In this document: positions 50,651-62,148 of the stretch, in pieces
Layout of the letters: each line of letters starts with the position of its first letter
Numbering within the stretch: position 1 is the stretch's first letter
NCBI GenBank assembly: GCA_013399015.1
Contig: VWZX01005792.1
Span: 372,001 to 436,000, forward strand
Length of the DNA: 64,000 nucleotides
Direction of reading: 5' to 3'
Origin: Galbula dea
Taxonomy: Eukaryota > Chordata > Aves > Piciformes > Galbulidae
The notes under the pieces: generated by a model
What the model was told of the DNA's origin: nothing
Seen by the model: only the letters and a program-made list of their open reading frames with translations
Databases searched by the model: none
Translations under genes and position numbers: made by a program

Positions 50651-52374
50651 AGACCTGGATTTTATTCACACTAACAAGTAGATTGCTTTATTGATTTCCC
50701 TGTTAATGTCAAGAAGATTGTTCTCTAAGTAAATGCTGCTAGACAAAAGTTGTCAGAATCTAGCTCTTAAAACAAGCCATATCAGGATTTGCTGATGAAA
50801 AGGTGACTTGTGGATCTGAATAACTATCAATCTATTAAGGCCTTGAGGGCCAAAAGATCTGGTACAGGTTATGTATCTATGGATGCTTTTTTTCTGTAAT
50901 ACATGAGTGAGTAGACGCAAGAAACTGACAGGAATTCATTTTCAGCTTTTGCCTCTTCTGACCTGTACAGCTGAACCATCAAAGTGTGGTGTAATGTACT
51001 TATAATAAGCAAATGTCCCATTACTAAATAACTTCTTCAGAATAATGAAGAAAAATATAAATTCTTTCACTGCAGTTTGAACTCCCCTGCTTCAGGCCTT
51101 GTTCTTTCTTATTGTACTGTTCATTCCTGGGCACGTGAGCTTACCAAATTTAATAAGTCCAGTGTGTCTGCCAGTCATTGCTATAAGCTACTGGGTTGCT
51201 GCTGTTTCAATTAAAATTTTGTGGTATTGCCAGTGGCATGAATTCAAGTACCATGTGTTGCTCTTTATTAACTTTTACGGAGGAATAATACAAGTTGCTT
51301 CATATCAATAAAATTAATCAGAAAGAAAAATCCTGATTTAAAGTGATGAACTGTGTAAATAAATAATGGCCTTCTCTAGTCTCTAGACAGCCTTCTCCAA
51401 AGCTTTCATTATCAGCCCAGGCTGTAAAACTCTGAGCTAGAACAGTTTATCCCAGTGCTGCACATAGTATATAGGGCTAGAAGGGGCTGGTTCTGGGTTC
51501 TCTGGTCACTGAAGCAGCTGCTGGTTTCTGTGCGGAGCACATCCCTGCCAAAAGCCCTCTTTGCCCTCTCTTTGCAGTGCAGTGTATAGCTATATACTAA
51601 TTATTTGCCAGTAACATAGAAGAGCACATTAGGATAGAGTGGTTGCCAAGGCTAATTCAACATCTGTAAGCTGAACTACCAGATTTACAATATGAAAATG
51701 TGGCACCATTGCTATTTTAACTCCCTCCAGTAATGCCATTTCCCACAGAGTCGTTGCAGAGCCTTGGACCAGTGGTGTCCAGAAAAGGCCTGAGGAGTGA
51801 GTGGAGAGCAACTCTAAGCCTCTGATGAGAGTAGGAAATCCAGGAAAAGTCACATTGCCTATGCTTTTTTACATTACAGTATGGAAAAGCTGCATTAAGT
51901 ATAATATCTGATGTCTCTAGTTACTAATCACCTAGTTTTCAGCTTGAACACAAAGCAAATTTTCAACAGATTAGTTTTATTAGGTACATCACTGTTAAAA
52001 TTTAAAAACCACTGCTTTGCACATAGCTATGTAGTGCATTTGACTACACATTGTGCAATGTAATATGCACCTTAATTTGCATCACTTAACAGTGGAAGTA
52101 AATGGCCACCATTTTTTATTTATTTCCCCCCCCCCTGCCCTTCTCAAATGATGAGTCAAATTATAAGAAGAATGTATATGGGATTGGCTTCTGTTCTTCT
52201 CTATGGGGACAAAGTAAGACCAAGTGAAAATAAAGCTGGTGCCATTCCCTCTGCTCACCATAACTGTTTGTTGTGGAAGTAAAATTTTCCCTCTCTTCCT
52301 GTTGATAATACATGATATGTATGATAAAATGATACATAAGCTCTTACTTTGAGTCACAGTTGATTCTAGAGTGT
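50651..52374. other. Non-coding, presumed intronic
   Basis: No recognised gene or interspersed repeat. A run of ten C lies at 52126-52135. Confidence 0.5.
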
Positions 52375-52537
52375 TGAGGTGGTGGAGTCACCATCCCTGG
52401 AGGTTTTTAAGAAGAGGATTGATGTGGTTCTTCAGGGGATGATTTAGGGATAAGAGTAGTGTAGGGCTATTGGTTGGACTAGATAATCTTGAGGGTCCTT
52501 TCCAACTGTAATGATTCTGTGACTGTGTGATTCTGTG
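52375..52537 (+). mobile_element. CR1 LINE 3' tail
   Basis: 5'-truncated CR1 tail with GGTGGAGTCACCATCCCTGG, TTTTTAAGAAGAGGATTG, GGTTGGACTAGATAATC and a terminal ATTCTGTG repeat. It closely matches the copy at 55839-55986 in the same orientation. Confidence 0.93.
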
Positions 52538-55500
52538 TTTGAGTAGGTGCAGTTATGTTCTGCTGCTCTTTCAGGATGAAATGTAAGATTTGAGACAAAT
52601 TGGTCCATCAAAAATATGTCCCACTTTCTATTTGTGGAATGGCATAGCATGTTGAGGACATTAGCTGCCTTCCAAGGTGGGGTTGCATATATGATTACAG
52701 ATAATAAAAATAATAGGGTTTTTTGTAATAGTTTTGTGAGAAATACAGATATCTGCATTGTTATTAGGTCATCTGCAAATTATGGTCAAGAAAGTAGGTT
52801 GTCTGACTAAGATAATCCATATTTTTCAATCCCTATGTAGTGGTTTAAAGTAATTGCATTCATATTTGTAGTTTTTTTCTCTTTTGTAACTCTGCCTTGG
52901 TATGAGAAATAATTCCAAGTCTTGAACCATGAATAGTTGACGTACTGAATATTTTGGTTAGTATAAAGCTAATTTTCAACAGTCACTTGAGATCAAGGTG
53001 TCCTAAATTTCTTACCCTGTGAACTCTTTGAAAATGGTATTTTAGGAAAAAACATGGTATATACAGGTATTGTTCTCTTAAGAGTTTGATGGGGAAAAAA
53101 ATTAAAAACTGCCAGCTTTCTCATTTCCGACACTTCAAAGCATATTTACTAAAGATATGTTGACTGGGTTTCAGTATAATTTTCTGTGAATGATTTATCT
53201 TGTCTGGTCCAGAAAGTAAACTTGTTAAACATTGTAAATTAATCATTTTTTATGGGGGGGGGGGGAAACGCTTACTAATTTGCATTATAAACAGCAGCCC
53301 AATTCCAGGCAAGCTATGCTTTTATTACAGTAATCTTAGAGACAAGGAGCACTAATAATTTGGTAGTACAGAGCAGGGATTTTCAAAGGTAGTTAAATAT
53401 CAAAAGCATAAGTAAATAGCATAGACAATCTTAAATTACATAGATTATTTTGAAAAAGTTGAGGTGGTTTAATTCACTTCTCATGCCTTTACTATAACAT
53501 TTATAGAGTATAAAGATCAATCCTTGATCCCTCTTGCTCTTCAAATCACTATTATTGGATAGGTTTAGAATTATTACTTTGTTAGATTGTATTATTCACT
53601 GAAAAATCTCACACTTCCATGTTTGGTCTAAAAGAAATTGCGCTTGCTTCAAGTTAAGAGCTTGGGATCACTTCAAAGTGAAGGGAATCCAGACTTGGTA
53701 ACTGCATTAAAAGAAGTTGAATAAAAGTGTCAAAAGCACTAACAATACTCCAAACACCAGGACTCAATGGGTGCAGACCTAAGAGTGACTTATGCTCTAA
53801 TTTTGTAGTACATCATATTTCTTGCTCTTTGTGCTGTTTTGGGGGTATTTTTTGTGCAGCGATGACAAAAGCTGCTCGAGGTGCTTAGGAATCTAAGAAA
53901 CAGTGTATTAAATGATTCTTAGGAAAGATATTGAATGGGTTGGAGCCACTATGAAAAGTGAAACTGGAGTCATTAGACTAGCATCTCAAGAAAAATAAGA
54001 TTCATAGATTTCACCTGGAAGTGTTTGCATGTTATTTTTATTGGAGGTCATGACTAAAGACTATTTGAATCCTTTGCCTGTTAATGAATTCCACATCAGT
54101 TTAAAACGGTTGGAAGAAAATCTGCTGTTTAGAAGATGTGGAAGAGTAGATGAATTCAGCCACTCCTGGGTGAAGTGAAAAATCTGTTTATCCAACAATT
54201 CAGTTACTGTTTGAAATCAAAACCAAGAATAGCACAAAACTGATTTTTGTGATCCTTGATGCCAGTATTGGGAATAGCATTAGCCTAAATATGGCTACTA
54301 TATGCACAGCAGAGGTAAGATTGTTAGGAGGTTGATCTGAGTGAGAAAGTAAGAAGGGACCTAGGGACCTAGTGGTTTCTTATGGAAACACTAGTAAGGG
54401 AAAAATGCAAATTATCCCATTGAGGAAAAAAGGTGGGATGGACATACTCGCTGCTGGTTTAGTGAATATCTTTAGCATCTGTCCAACTGACCTAAATTTT
54501 TACAATTTTTACCTGGACTGGACTTATTTTTTCCTCAATCCTAAACTTTACATTAAAGGGGATAAGGCTTTGTCAACAGGTTGATCAGGCAGGCATAGAC
54601 AGAGGGAGAACACTCTAAGCAAGACAGCTGTATCCTCCAGGAGAGCCAGGAAAGAGCTGCATCTTTTTCATTTGGAAGTGGTTACACTGAGGTAATGAAA
54701 TATTTATTTAACATTCTTCTGTGCTTTGGACTCATTTTCCTAAATTGTGTATTATTTGGCAAAGAACTAAATCTTTTCTTTTGAAAGAGCTGTTTCTTGT
54801 CTCCACAGATTTGCTGACAGGCTCTGTGGGGGGGTCAAACCATTCGGAGTGCTGACATCCCTTTTGTCTCCTGACCAAAACCAGATTGCTCCAGAAAGCA
54901 GCCCTGGGAAGGGTTGTGAGAGGATAATCCATTTGATCCTACTCAAGGTAAGGACACAAACAGGACTGCAACTTGAAACTGCTATGTTTAGGAAAATGGG
55001 AAGACTTCTGAGAAGTATGGCTGACCACAGACTGGCAAGCACATTTGCAATGGCTTGGACAGTGGCGTCAGAGAAAGGGACATTTGATTCAGAACTTCTT
55101 CCAGGGACGAAATATGCTATTTCTTTCACATGACCATAGGCTACTATGAGTGTGCTATTTGTTAAAATGGCTCTTCCTGCCTCTCTGGGAATAAAGAGAC
55201 CTCTTACAGCTTCTAAAGTCTCCAAGAATGAACTGTAGGCAATCGTATATTAGCCAGATGCCCCTGCTGTCCACAGAAGAAAGAAGTGCTGCTCAAAGTC
55301 TAACACTCCGCATTGAAGTGCCTTTCAAGCAGTCTAAAAAGTCTGTGAGTTGTCCTTATCTGTACTTGGCTAAAGCAGTTTTTGGGGGTTTTTTTTTTGT
55401 GTTTGTGGGTTTGTCTTTTTTTAATTATTTTTTCCTCTACTTGAGACCACATACTGTTTCTGCCTCAGCAGCTTTTTACATCCATCAAAGTGATCTTTAG

Positions 55501-55838
55501 CTCTACTTCCTTCTGCAGTATTTGCATCTTCTCCTTCTGTGCTAAGCAGATAGAAGAATCCTTTGTGTCTTCTGTGTCCATTTCACTGGGGCAGAATTTT
55601 GTCTGCCTTTTGCAGTAGTCCAGTTAGTCACTATAACCACTGGATAGTAGGGAGCTTCAGGCCAAACTGTGGCATTGCATCACTCCCCTCCCAGGCTTGA
55701 TATTGTTGGTGAGCAGGTGAGGTCAGTCTTCCCTTTGGTTAAGGCTAGAGTTCACGTGCAATAACAACTTTTTAAGTAATTCAGAGCTTAGCAGACAAAA
55801 TGCCAAATTTAGAAGATAAATCTCCACTGTGCACAACT
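52538..55838. other. Non-coding, presumed intronic, one exon-like block
   Basis: Mostly AT-rich with no recognised element. A run of twelve G lies at 53254-53265. An exon-like block at 54809-54947 is listed separately. A T-rich tract lies at about 55380-55433. Confidence 0.5.
54809..54947 (+). other. Exon-like block with consensus splice sites, unassigned
   Basis: It is preceded by a pyrimidine-rich TTTCTTGTCTCCACAG and followed by a donor CAAG|GTAAGG. One frame is open throughout: one base, then 46 full codons starting FADRLCGG and ending IIHLILLK, so it enters in phase 2 and leaves in phase 0. That entry phase does not fit the phase-1 donor at 19842; in the phase that would fit, a TGA occurs after 14 codons. 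It could belong to another exon combination or be coincidental. I recognise no domain. The opposite strand also has an open frame of about 152 codons here (54767-55225), which weakens the significance of the open reading. Confidence 0.2.
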
Positions 55839-55986
55839 GGATTCACTATCCCTGGAGGTTTTTAAGAAGAGGATATATATGTGGTTCTTCAGGGGATGAT
55901 TTAGGGATAAGAGTAGTGTAGGGCTATCAGTTAGACTAGATGATCTTGAGGGTCCTTTCCAACCGTAATGATTCTGTGATTCTGTG
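55839..55986 (+). mobile_element. CR1 LINE 3' tail
   Basis: Short CR1 tail nearly matching 52375-52537: ATCCCTGGAGGTTTTTAAG, GTGGTTCTTCAGGGGATG, TTAGACTAGATGATCTTG, and two terminal ATTCTGTG units. Flanking sequences differ, so it is an independent insertion and not part of a larger duplication. Confidence 0.93.
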
Positions 55987-58666
55987 AAAAGAATAGGATG
56001 AGAAAACTACCCTCTGAATGCTGAGAGATGTTTAAGATGTAGTATGTTTACTTTTATCTATTCATCATTTGTCACTGGCTACAAAGATAGCCAGTTTACA
56101 CTAGATTACTAAGTTTTAGGTAGCTAAAGTTAGAAGAAGTGAATCCCATTATTATCAGAGAATAGTTTAATTCAGTAACTACTAGATGAATGTTAGACTG
56201 CTGATAAAAAAAATATTCTTTGTACTGTTCATACCTTGGCTTGTCCCTAGAACAGTGAGCAAGAATTATGCCTGGGGCTCTTGGACTTGGTAGCCTGGAG
56301 TGAACAAGCTTCAGATGCATCACTGCATAAGAACTGAAATAAGAAATGCAATATTGCATAAGAAATCAAAGAATCAAGCAGAAGGAGAAAGCTTATTTGT
56401 AAAAGTCACATTTTCAATGGTAACTGCTCTAATAGTTTGCAGGATGTCTAATTATCTAAGTTATATGAATAACATATTTTGATTTCTCCTTGCAGTTGTA
56501 CCACGTTGTTTCTTTGGCATCCACATTGAGGTGGAGTACAGAGAAGAAACAAAAGAAAAGTAATACACAGTAATATCACATTACAAAGTAATTTAGTTTA
56601 TGGACAGTGTGCTGATGGTTGGGTTGTGAATTTTTTGAGTTTTGTTTTGTTTTGTGGGGTTTTTTTTAAAGCCTTTGTCCCAGTGGGTAAGACAGATAAA
56701 TGTTCGCTTTCACTTATCGTTATGGGATCTTGGAAGTGTTCAGTCCCAGTCTTTTATACAGCTCTTATGGGAAAAGCAAAACTATATTCTTGGCATGACA
56801 ACAGTGCAGTTTCCAAATGTTACCATGGTGATCACCTATGTAACATCACTACCACTTTTCACAACAGCTCAATTTAAGATTCAAGTTGAATATTTCCATG
56901 ATTATGGGAGGGTAATTATTTCATTACTCAAGGGAAGAATATTTAGGAGGTAAATAGCTCTTCATTAGTTCTTAAATGATTTTCTTAGTCTTTTTAGGCC
57001 AGAGAAATACAAAATATTAAAGTGACAAAAACAAGGGGCCAAATTCTGGTCCCCTTATTCTTCTTGTCTACCTCTAAACCCCTTCTGAGCAGCTAAGAAA
57101 GTCAGAATATTTCTAGCCATTAAATGCTCTTGAAACCTCAAGAGGTTTGGTGCAGGTCTCAGTCTTCAGAGGTGCTCTCTATTTCAAAGGTGCTTGTTTT
57201 TTCAAAGATGTCAGAAAAAGTTGCAAGTTGGATCACTGACAACCTGATGTAACTTTAAAAAAATCACACAAAAAAGGCAGCAGAAGTGAAGCACCCAAAG
57301 TTCTGGCCTGTGTCTCTAGATCTTCTTGTTTTGACTACAGACATCAACATCTTTTATAGCTAGGGCAAGTCAGAGCCCATCATCTGCTTTTCTTTCCACA
57401 AAATAGTTATTTTTCTTCACAATCTGAGGAGTGAGGAACTTTGAGTACAGAGTGATTGTGTGGGGACTTTTGATACTTTGTATTATTGAGGGTGATCTGT
57501 TACATATTTTGTGTAGTTTATGTGCACATTTTAATGGAACAAATCCATCTATTTACAATTACAAGTGGATCTAAACCCCAAAGAAATAAAATCATAAATT
57601 AAACTGGATTTTTTTTTAAAGTTAAATTTTTTTTGTTTACTTCAAAGGGACTGTCTTCTGCTAATTAAATCAGAAGTGGAACATCAAATAGGCTTTTCAA
57701 ATAACTTAATGGCTTATAAAAAATAATTGCCACAGCAAAATAAACACACAAAAAAAGAAAATAATTATATTGTTAACACTTATTAATTTTCCCTTCATGT
57801 TATAGAATATGCTATTCTTAGGAGTATTTCATTAGAGAAAAATCTTGCAGATACCTTTCTTTGAATTATATTGTTAGTTAGGAACCAAGGGGGAAATAAT
57901 ACACAATTTTCCTGCACTTTTATATTTTCCAGTGAAAATAAATGGGTAGATTTACATAATCACTATAAAACATTTCAAGAATAGTTCTGCAAATTTTTTT
58001 ACATTATGTCACCAGGTTGACAAGGTTTCAGGATACTACTACTATGTCTAGACAAGAAGTTATTTGTGTTGTTTTGGCTGACTGTCATTGTGTTCCCTTG
58101 GTTTTTTATGGGCCAGGGTTAAGCAATGATATGACTCCACAATCAAGTGATTTGGGATATAAATACAAAGAAAAATACTGCAGTGTTATGTTAAATCAGA
58201 CTGAGGTAGAATATGGCAAAGCAACGTTTTACTGGTTTGTGTGCCATTTATCAGGGATATCTACCAGAAAGAAAGTAAGACTAGATCACAGTTGAAATAA
58301 TTAGAAAATGCTTAATTTGTTTTTCCAGAAAACTCTGATTTATGGAAAGACATTTTTTTCAAGAATGTACCAGATTTGTTGATGCTCCTTCAGATGAAGG
58401 GTGAAGCTGCACATCATGGAACACCAAATTCAAGATGCTTACCTAGAAACCTCAAATTCCTGTCCTACCTTGGTTGAACTAGAGACTTTCAGGTGAGTGA
58501 CTTGGATGTTGCACAGAGATTTCTTAATGCAAAATTCCATTCTATATAGATCCAACTTGTCTGTTGGATCAGAGACAAGAACGTGGCCTACATCTGCCTC
58601 TTGGACAGTCTAAATATGATTCCTGAGCTATAGCTATATCATATGCTCTTGTGAGGAGTTGTTCTG
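55987..58666. other. Non-coding, presumed intronic
   Basis: AT-rich with no recognised gene or named repeat. A possible ancient repeat trace (GGGGCCAAATTCTGGTCC, about 57036-57053) is discussed as a finding. Confidence 0.5.
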
Positions 58667-58970
58667 ACACACCGGAGGGTTGTGCTGCCATTCAGTGTGA
58701 CTTAGGCTTGAGAGTTGGGCAGGGAGAAATTTAATGAGATTCAATAAGGCCAAGTGAATACAAGAAAAACTTTTTTTCCCAGTTGAGGTGCCAGAGCACT
58801 GGAACAGACTGCCCAGAGAGGTTGTGGAGTCTGCTTCTATGGAGATATTCAAAAGCTGTCTGGAGTCGCTTCTGTGCGACCTGGTGTAGGGAATCCTGCT
58901 GTGGCAGGGGGGTTGGACTAGATGATCTTTCCAGGTCCCTTCCAACTCATAGCATTCTCTAATTCTGTGA
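58667..58970 (+). mobile_element. CR1 LINE, internally deleted, RT end joined to 3' UTR
   Basis: It starts in ORF2 just after the FADD motif (GGAGGGTTGTGCTGCCATTC), reads through LESWAGR to the AAGGCCAAG block, then jumps to the 3' UTR at GTGAATACAAGAAAAACT. The C-terminal part of ORF2 and the first part of the UTR are missing. The rest of the UTR follows (CACTGGAACAGACTGCCCAG), then GGTTGGACTAGATGATC and a decayed terminal repeat. GTG is shared at the deletion junction. The tail matches the copy at 1-110. Confidence 0.93.
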
Positions 58971-59657
58971 ACTTGTGTTCCAGGACTAATTGCATCTTAC
59001 TGCTTTTACTATTTTACACAGGAAATAAATCATGACATACACTGTGCCTTCTTCCATAAGAATTCATATTTAATTATCTATCAATTTAATCCATTAATTT
59101 CAATAGCATTTCCCCTTCTTTATTAAATGTAAAATATTTACTGTTCAATTGCAAAAGCAGCAAGATATTCTGTCCCTTTGAATAAGCTTCCTGACTCTTG
59201 TAAGATTCATGTACACAATTCTAAATTAAATGTTCTTTATATGCTCTTAATACCTGTGAAAAATCATTGAAATTGTATCATATTATTAGAAATTTTTCCA
59301 ACTTTGCTTCCACTGCACATTTTCTGTCTAATCTCAGTTTACATGGAACAATTCTACACAATTTCAAGAAGTAAAAAGCCACATATTGAGGTTTTATACA
59401 ATCTGATGCCATGACAATTTTTTTTCTGTCACACAACTGATCTCAGAGATTTTGCAGGTCAAATTTTGCTTCTTTCTATTTCATTAGCCTTTTTCATACA
59501 TGAGTGATATTTAACAAATCAGTGTGGTGCAATAGACACAGTAGGGTAGAAGAAACCTTTTGTTATTGTTAGTCTGTGGCATATTTTATTTTATTCCACA
59601 CAAATTTCAATGAGCTAGTAGAAAGTGTTCAATATAGTTGAAAAATCTGCTATCACT
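58971..59657. other. Non-coding spacer between CR1 copies
   Basis: AT-rich with no recognised feature. Confidence 0.5.
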
Positions 59658-59792
59658 GAATCACAGAATGTTAGGGCATGGAAGGGATCTTGAAAGATCA
59701 TCTAGTCCAGCCCCCTTCCAGAGCAGGATTCCCTAGAGTAGGTCACACTGGAATGCATCCAGGCGGATTATGAAGAGGATGGAGGAGACTTG
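59658..59792 (-). mobile_element. CR1 LINE 3' tail
   Basis: Minus-strand tail starting GAATCACAGAATGTTAGGG, then AAAGATCATCTAGTCCAG, AGCAGGATTCCCTAGAG and GTCACACTGGAATGCATCC. It is the reverse complement of the tail type at 1-110 and 58667-58970, with more differences. Confidence 0.92.
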
Positions 59793-60401
59793 AACAATTG
59801 CTTCTCATGTTTTTTTTGAGTAGAAAAGCTCACCAAAAGCCAGTGAGTGTGAAGACACAAATGCATATTCTGGGTTCTGCCTCCAGGATAAGGGTAGCTT
59901 TAGGAATGTTTTGATGTATTCTGTATGGTGAAAGACGGACAATATATGCTGTCTGAGAACCACTGCTGAAGCACCCTTTCATTGCCAGTTTACTTTTCTA
60001 GTTGACCTTTATAATTTTTAAAACTTAATAGGATAGAAGTGCTATTTAAAATATTTTAATGTGCTTCAATTTTAAAGCACATGCTGGTATCCTAGCAATT
60101 AGATGCAAATTCTCTTCAGTGTTACAACACAGAGCAACTCACACAGAACTAGAGTTTTAATAATTAAAAAAACATAAAAACCTTTAAGTAATATAATTAA
60201 ATGGCTTTAAAACATATGTGTAAGATCTGTGGCAAAAGGTTTAGGAGAAAAATGGTGACTTTTATCTTTTCTGTCACTTCAGCACTTTTAAAATGTTTTC
60301 ATGTAGTTTTCCAATTTCATAAAAGATGTAAGTTTTAATTGTACGTAGAGTATACAGTATAATAGAACTAGAAAATATTTATGCTACCTCGAAGATTTGT
60401 T

Positions 60402-60460
60402 TAGAATAGAATAGAATATTTCAGTTGGAATGAACCTACAATAATCATCTAGTTCAACTG
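60402..60460 (-). mobile_element. CR1-type 3' tip fragment
   Basis: AGAATAGAATATTTCAG, GTTGGAATGAACCTACA and ATCATCTAGTTCAACTG resemble a CR1 tail read on the minus strand. It is short and diverged, so family assignment is less certain than for the other copies. Confidence 0.65.
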
Positions 60461-62084
60461 TTTAAAATTTTGATATAAGTGTAAAAATAGGTAGCATATT
60501 ATATGCAGAATAGAAAGTTTACAGATTTACACGGACTCTGAACTTAGCAGAAGGATAAGCGATCTGAATCTGAGCTTTAGAACATGCTTCCCAGGCACCA
60601 CAAGGCTACATAAACTTGTTCATTGATGATGGCACAGAACCAACAAATAAAACCTAAAAACCAGCTTGTGTCTTTCCTCCCACTATTTTGTCTCTACTAC
60701 ATCTTTAGTGGGTATAGACCTGTCCTTTTGTTTTGGAATTTCTTTGTCAGACTTAGGTTCTGTTTGTTCAGGCAACCCATTGTTGTTCTCAGTTATGCTT
60801 CTGCTGCTGCACTATCTTCTTTGAAACTAAAGGTATACCTCAGGAGTGGGAAAGATGGGCAGGTCACCAAGAAAACAAACCTCTCTTTCTTCAGCAGTAC
60901 ATACTTCCTTATTGCCCATGCCCGGTTTCCCTGGAATATCACTTTTGTGAATATTAAAGGCAGGATATCTCCCTTCTATTTTTCAAGAAAGTTTTCAAAG
61001 TTTTTTCAATTCTATTTTTATTTTTTCCATGGTAAATAAATAGTTAACCCAAGACCATTTGGTTTAGTTGAAAGCCCAATTTCCCATTAAAACAGTTTGA
61101 GATAAATTTGTGACCAACCCTTACGTTGCCACCATGTAAACAGCCTGTGTATTTTTTCTCCAATAAGAAAATGAGTAACTGTAGTTACTAAACAATGGGC
61201 ATCCTTTATTCCCTTAAGAAGGAACCCTCCAATGTACATCATAGGGCCTTTACAGGGTTCTCTTCTTCTAAGCTGATAGTCAAGCAGGTCAGTGTTTTCA
61301 TGGCTTAATTGGCGGTCCCTTATTCTTGCCTAATACTTTCTGTAGAGAATTATATGTTCATGTGCCATGCAACTACCTGAAGTGCTGAATTCACTACATG
61401 TCACAGTGCTCAAAATGCTATTCATTTGCAGAGCAGCATGCCCCATGTAAGTCTTAGAGTTTGTACTTTACTTTTAGCATATTTTTGAAGAGAGATTCTT
61501 AAACTCAAAACTTTATCCCAAATATTTGTGAATAGGACTGAATAACGTCTGTTCTAGGGAATAAGCACCCCAAAAGGAGCCTTTTTAAAGAGATAAGAAA
61601 CATTTGGATATTTAGATTAATTCCAGTGGATAATTTTGGCAGGGAAAAAAAAAAAAAGAAGAAAGAAAGGAAAATATAAGAATACTGACTGTTTTAGGAT
61701 ATGCCAAAATGTTTCATTTGAACATTTTTAAATAAAACTAACTTTTCAGAGACTAATTTCCTATTTGAGAATCAACCTCCATTTGGGGAAAAATGTTTTA
61801 AAATCAGTTATTTGAAGATGAAATAAAGCAAATCACTCTAGATTTTTGCAGAGTAATTGCTATTTTGATTTTTGTAATGTTTGTTTCTTGAAATATTTTT
61901 AAAGCTCTTTTTGGCCCAAGTTACCCATCAAAAAAAAACAAAAAAAAGGAGCTATTATTTGTCCAATTCTGTTTGAAATTCTGTTTAATTACTTGTGGTA
62001 GATGTTTTTTTGATTGCAGGTACATCTGATTAGAAGGTATTTTTCAATGCTGTGCTTATAGAGAATTTAGAAGGTATCATTAAA

Positions 62085-62148
62085 TCAACAACAACAACCA
62101 AACCCCCCAAACCCAAACAAACAAACAACCCCCTACCAAAACCAAGAA
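62085..62148. repeat. A/C-rich simple repeat (CAA and CAAA units)
   Basis: Tandem CAA units are followed by AAAC/CAAA units with C runs. This is low-complexity sequence. Confidence 0.85.

Noticed and set aside
53254..53265. G12 run (also C10 at 52126-52135) as a possible G-quadruplex
   Set aside because: A single homopolymer run without spaced G-tracts is a simple repeat, not a supported quadruplex motif.
54767..55225. 152-codon minus-strand open frame overlapping the exon-like block
   Set aside because: I considered a retrocopy or HEAT-repeat-like fragment, but no motif could be supported.
56482..56565. Acceptor TTTCTCCTTGCAG that would join in phase to the 19842 donor and read about 21 codons to TAA
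   Set aside because: A single good acceptor in 44 kb is expected by chance, and the resulting protein would be implausibly short.
60623..61039. 138-codon plus-strand open frame rich in F and Y
   Set aside because: The aromatic-rich composition follows from T-rich DNA. No transmembrane-family motif is recognised.
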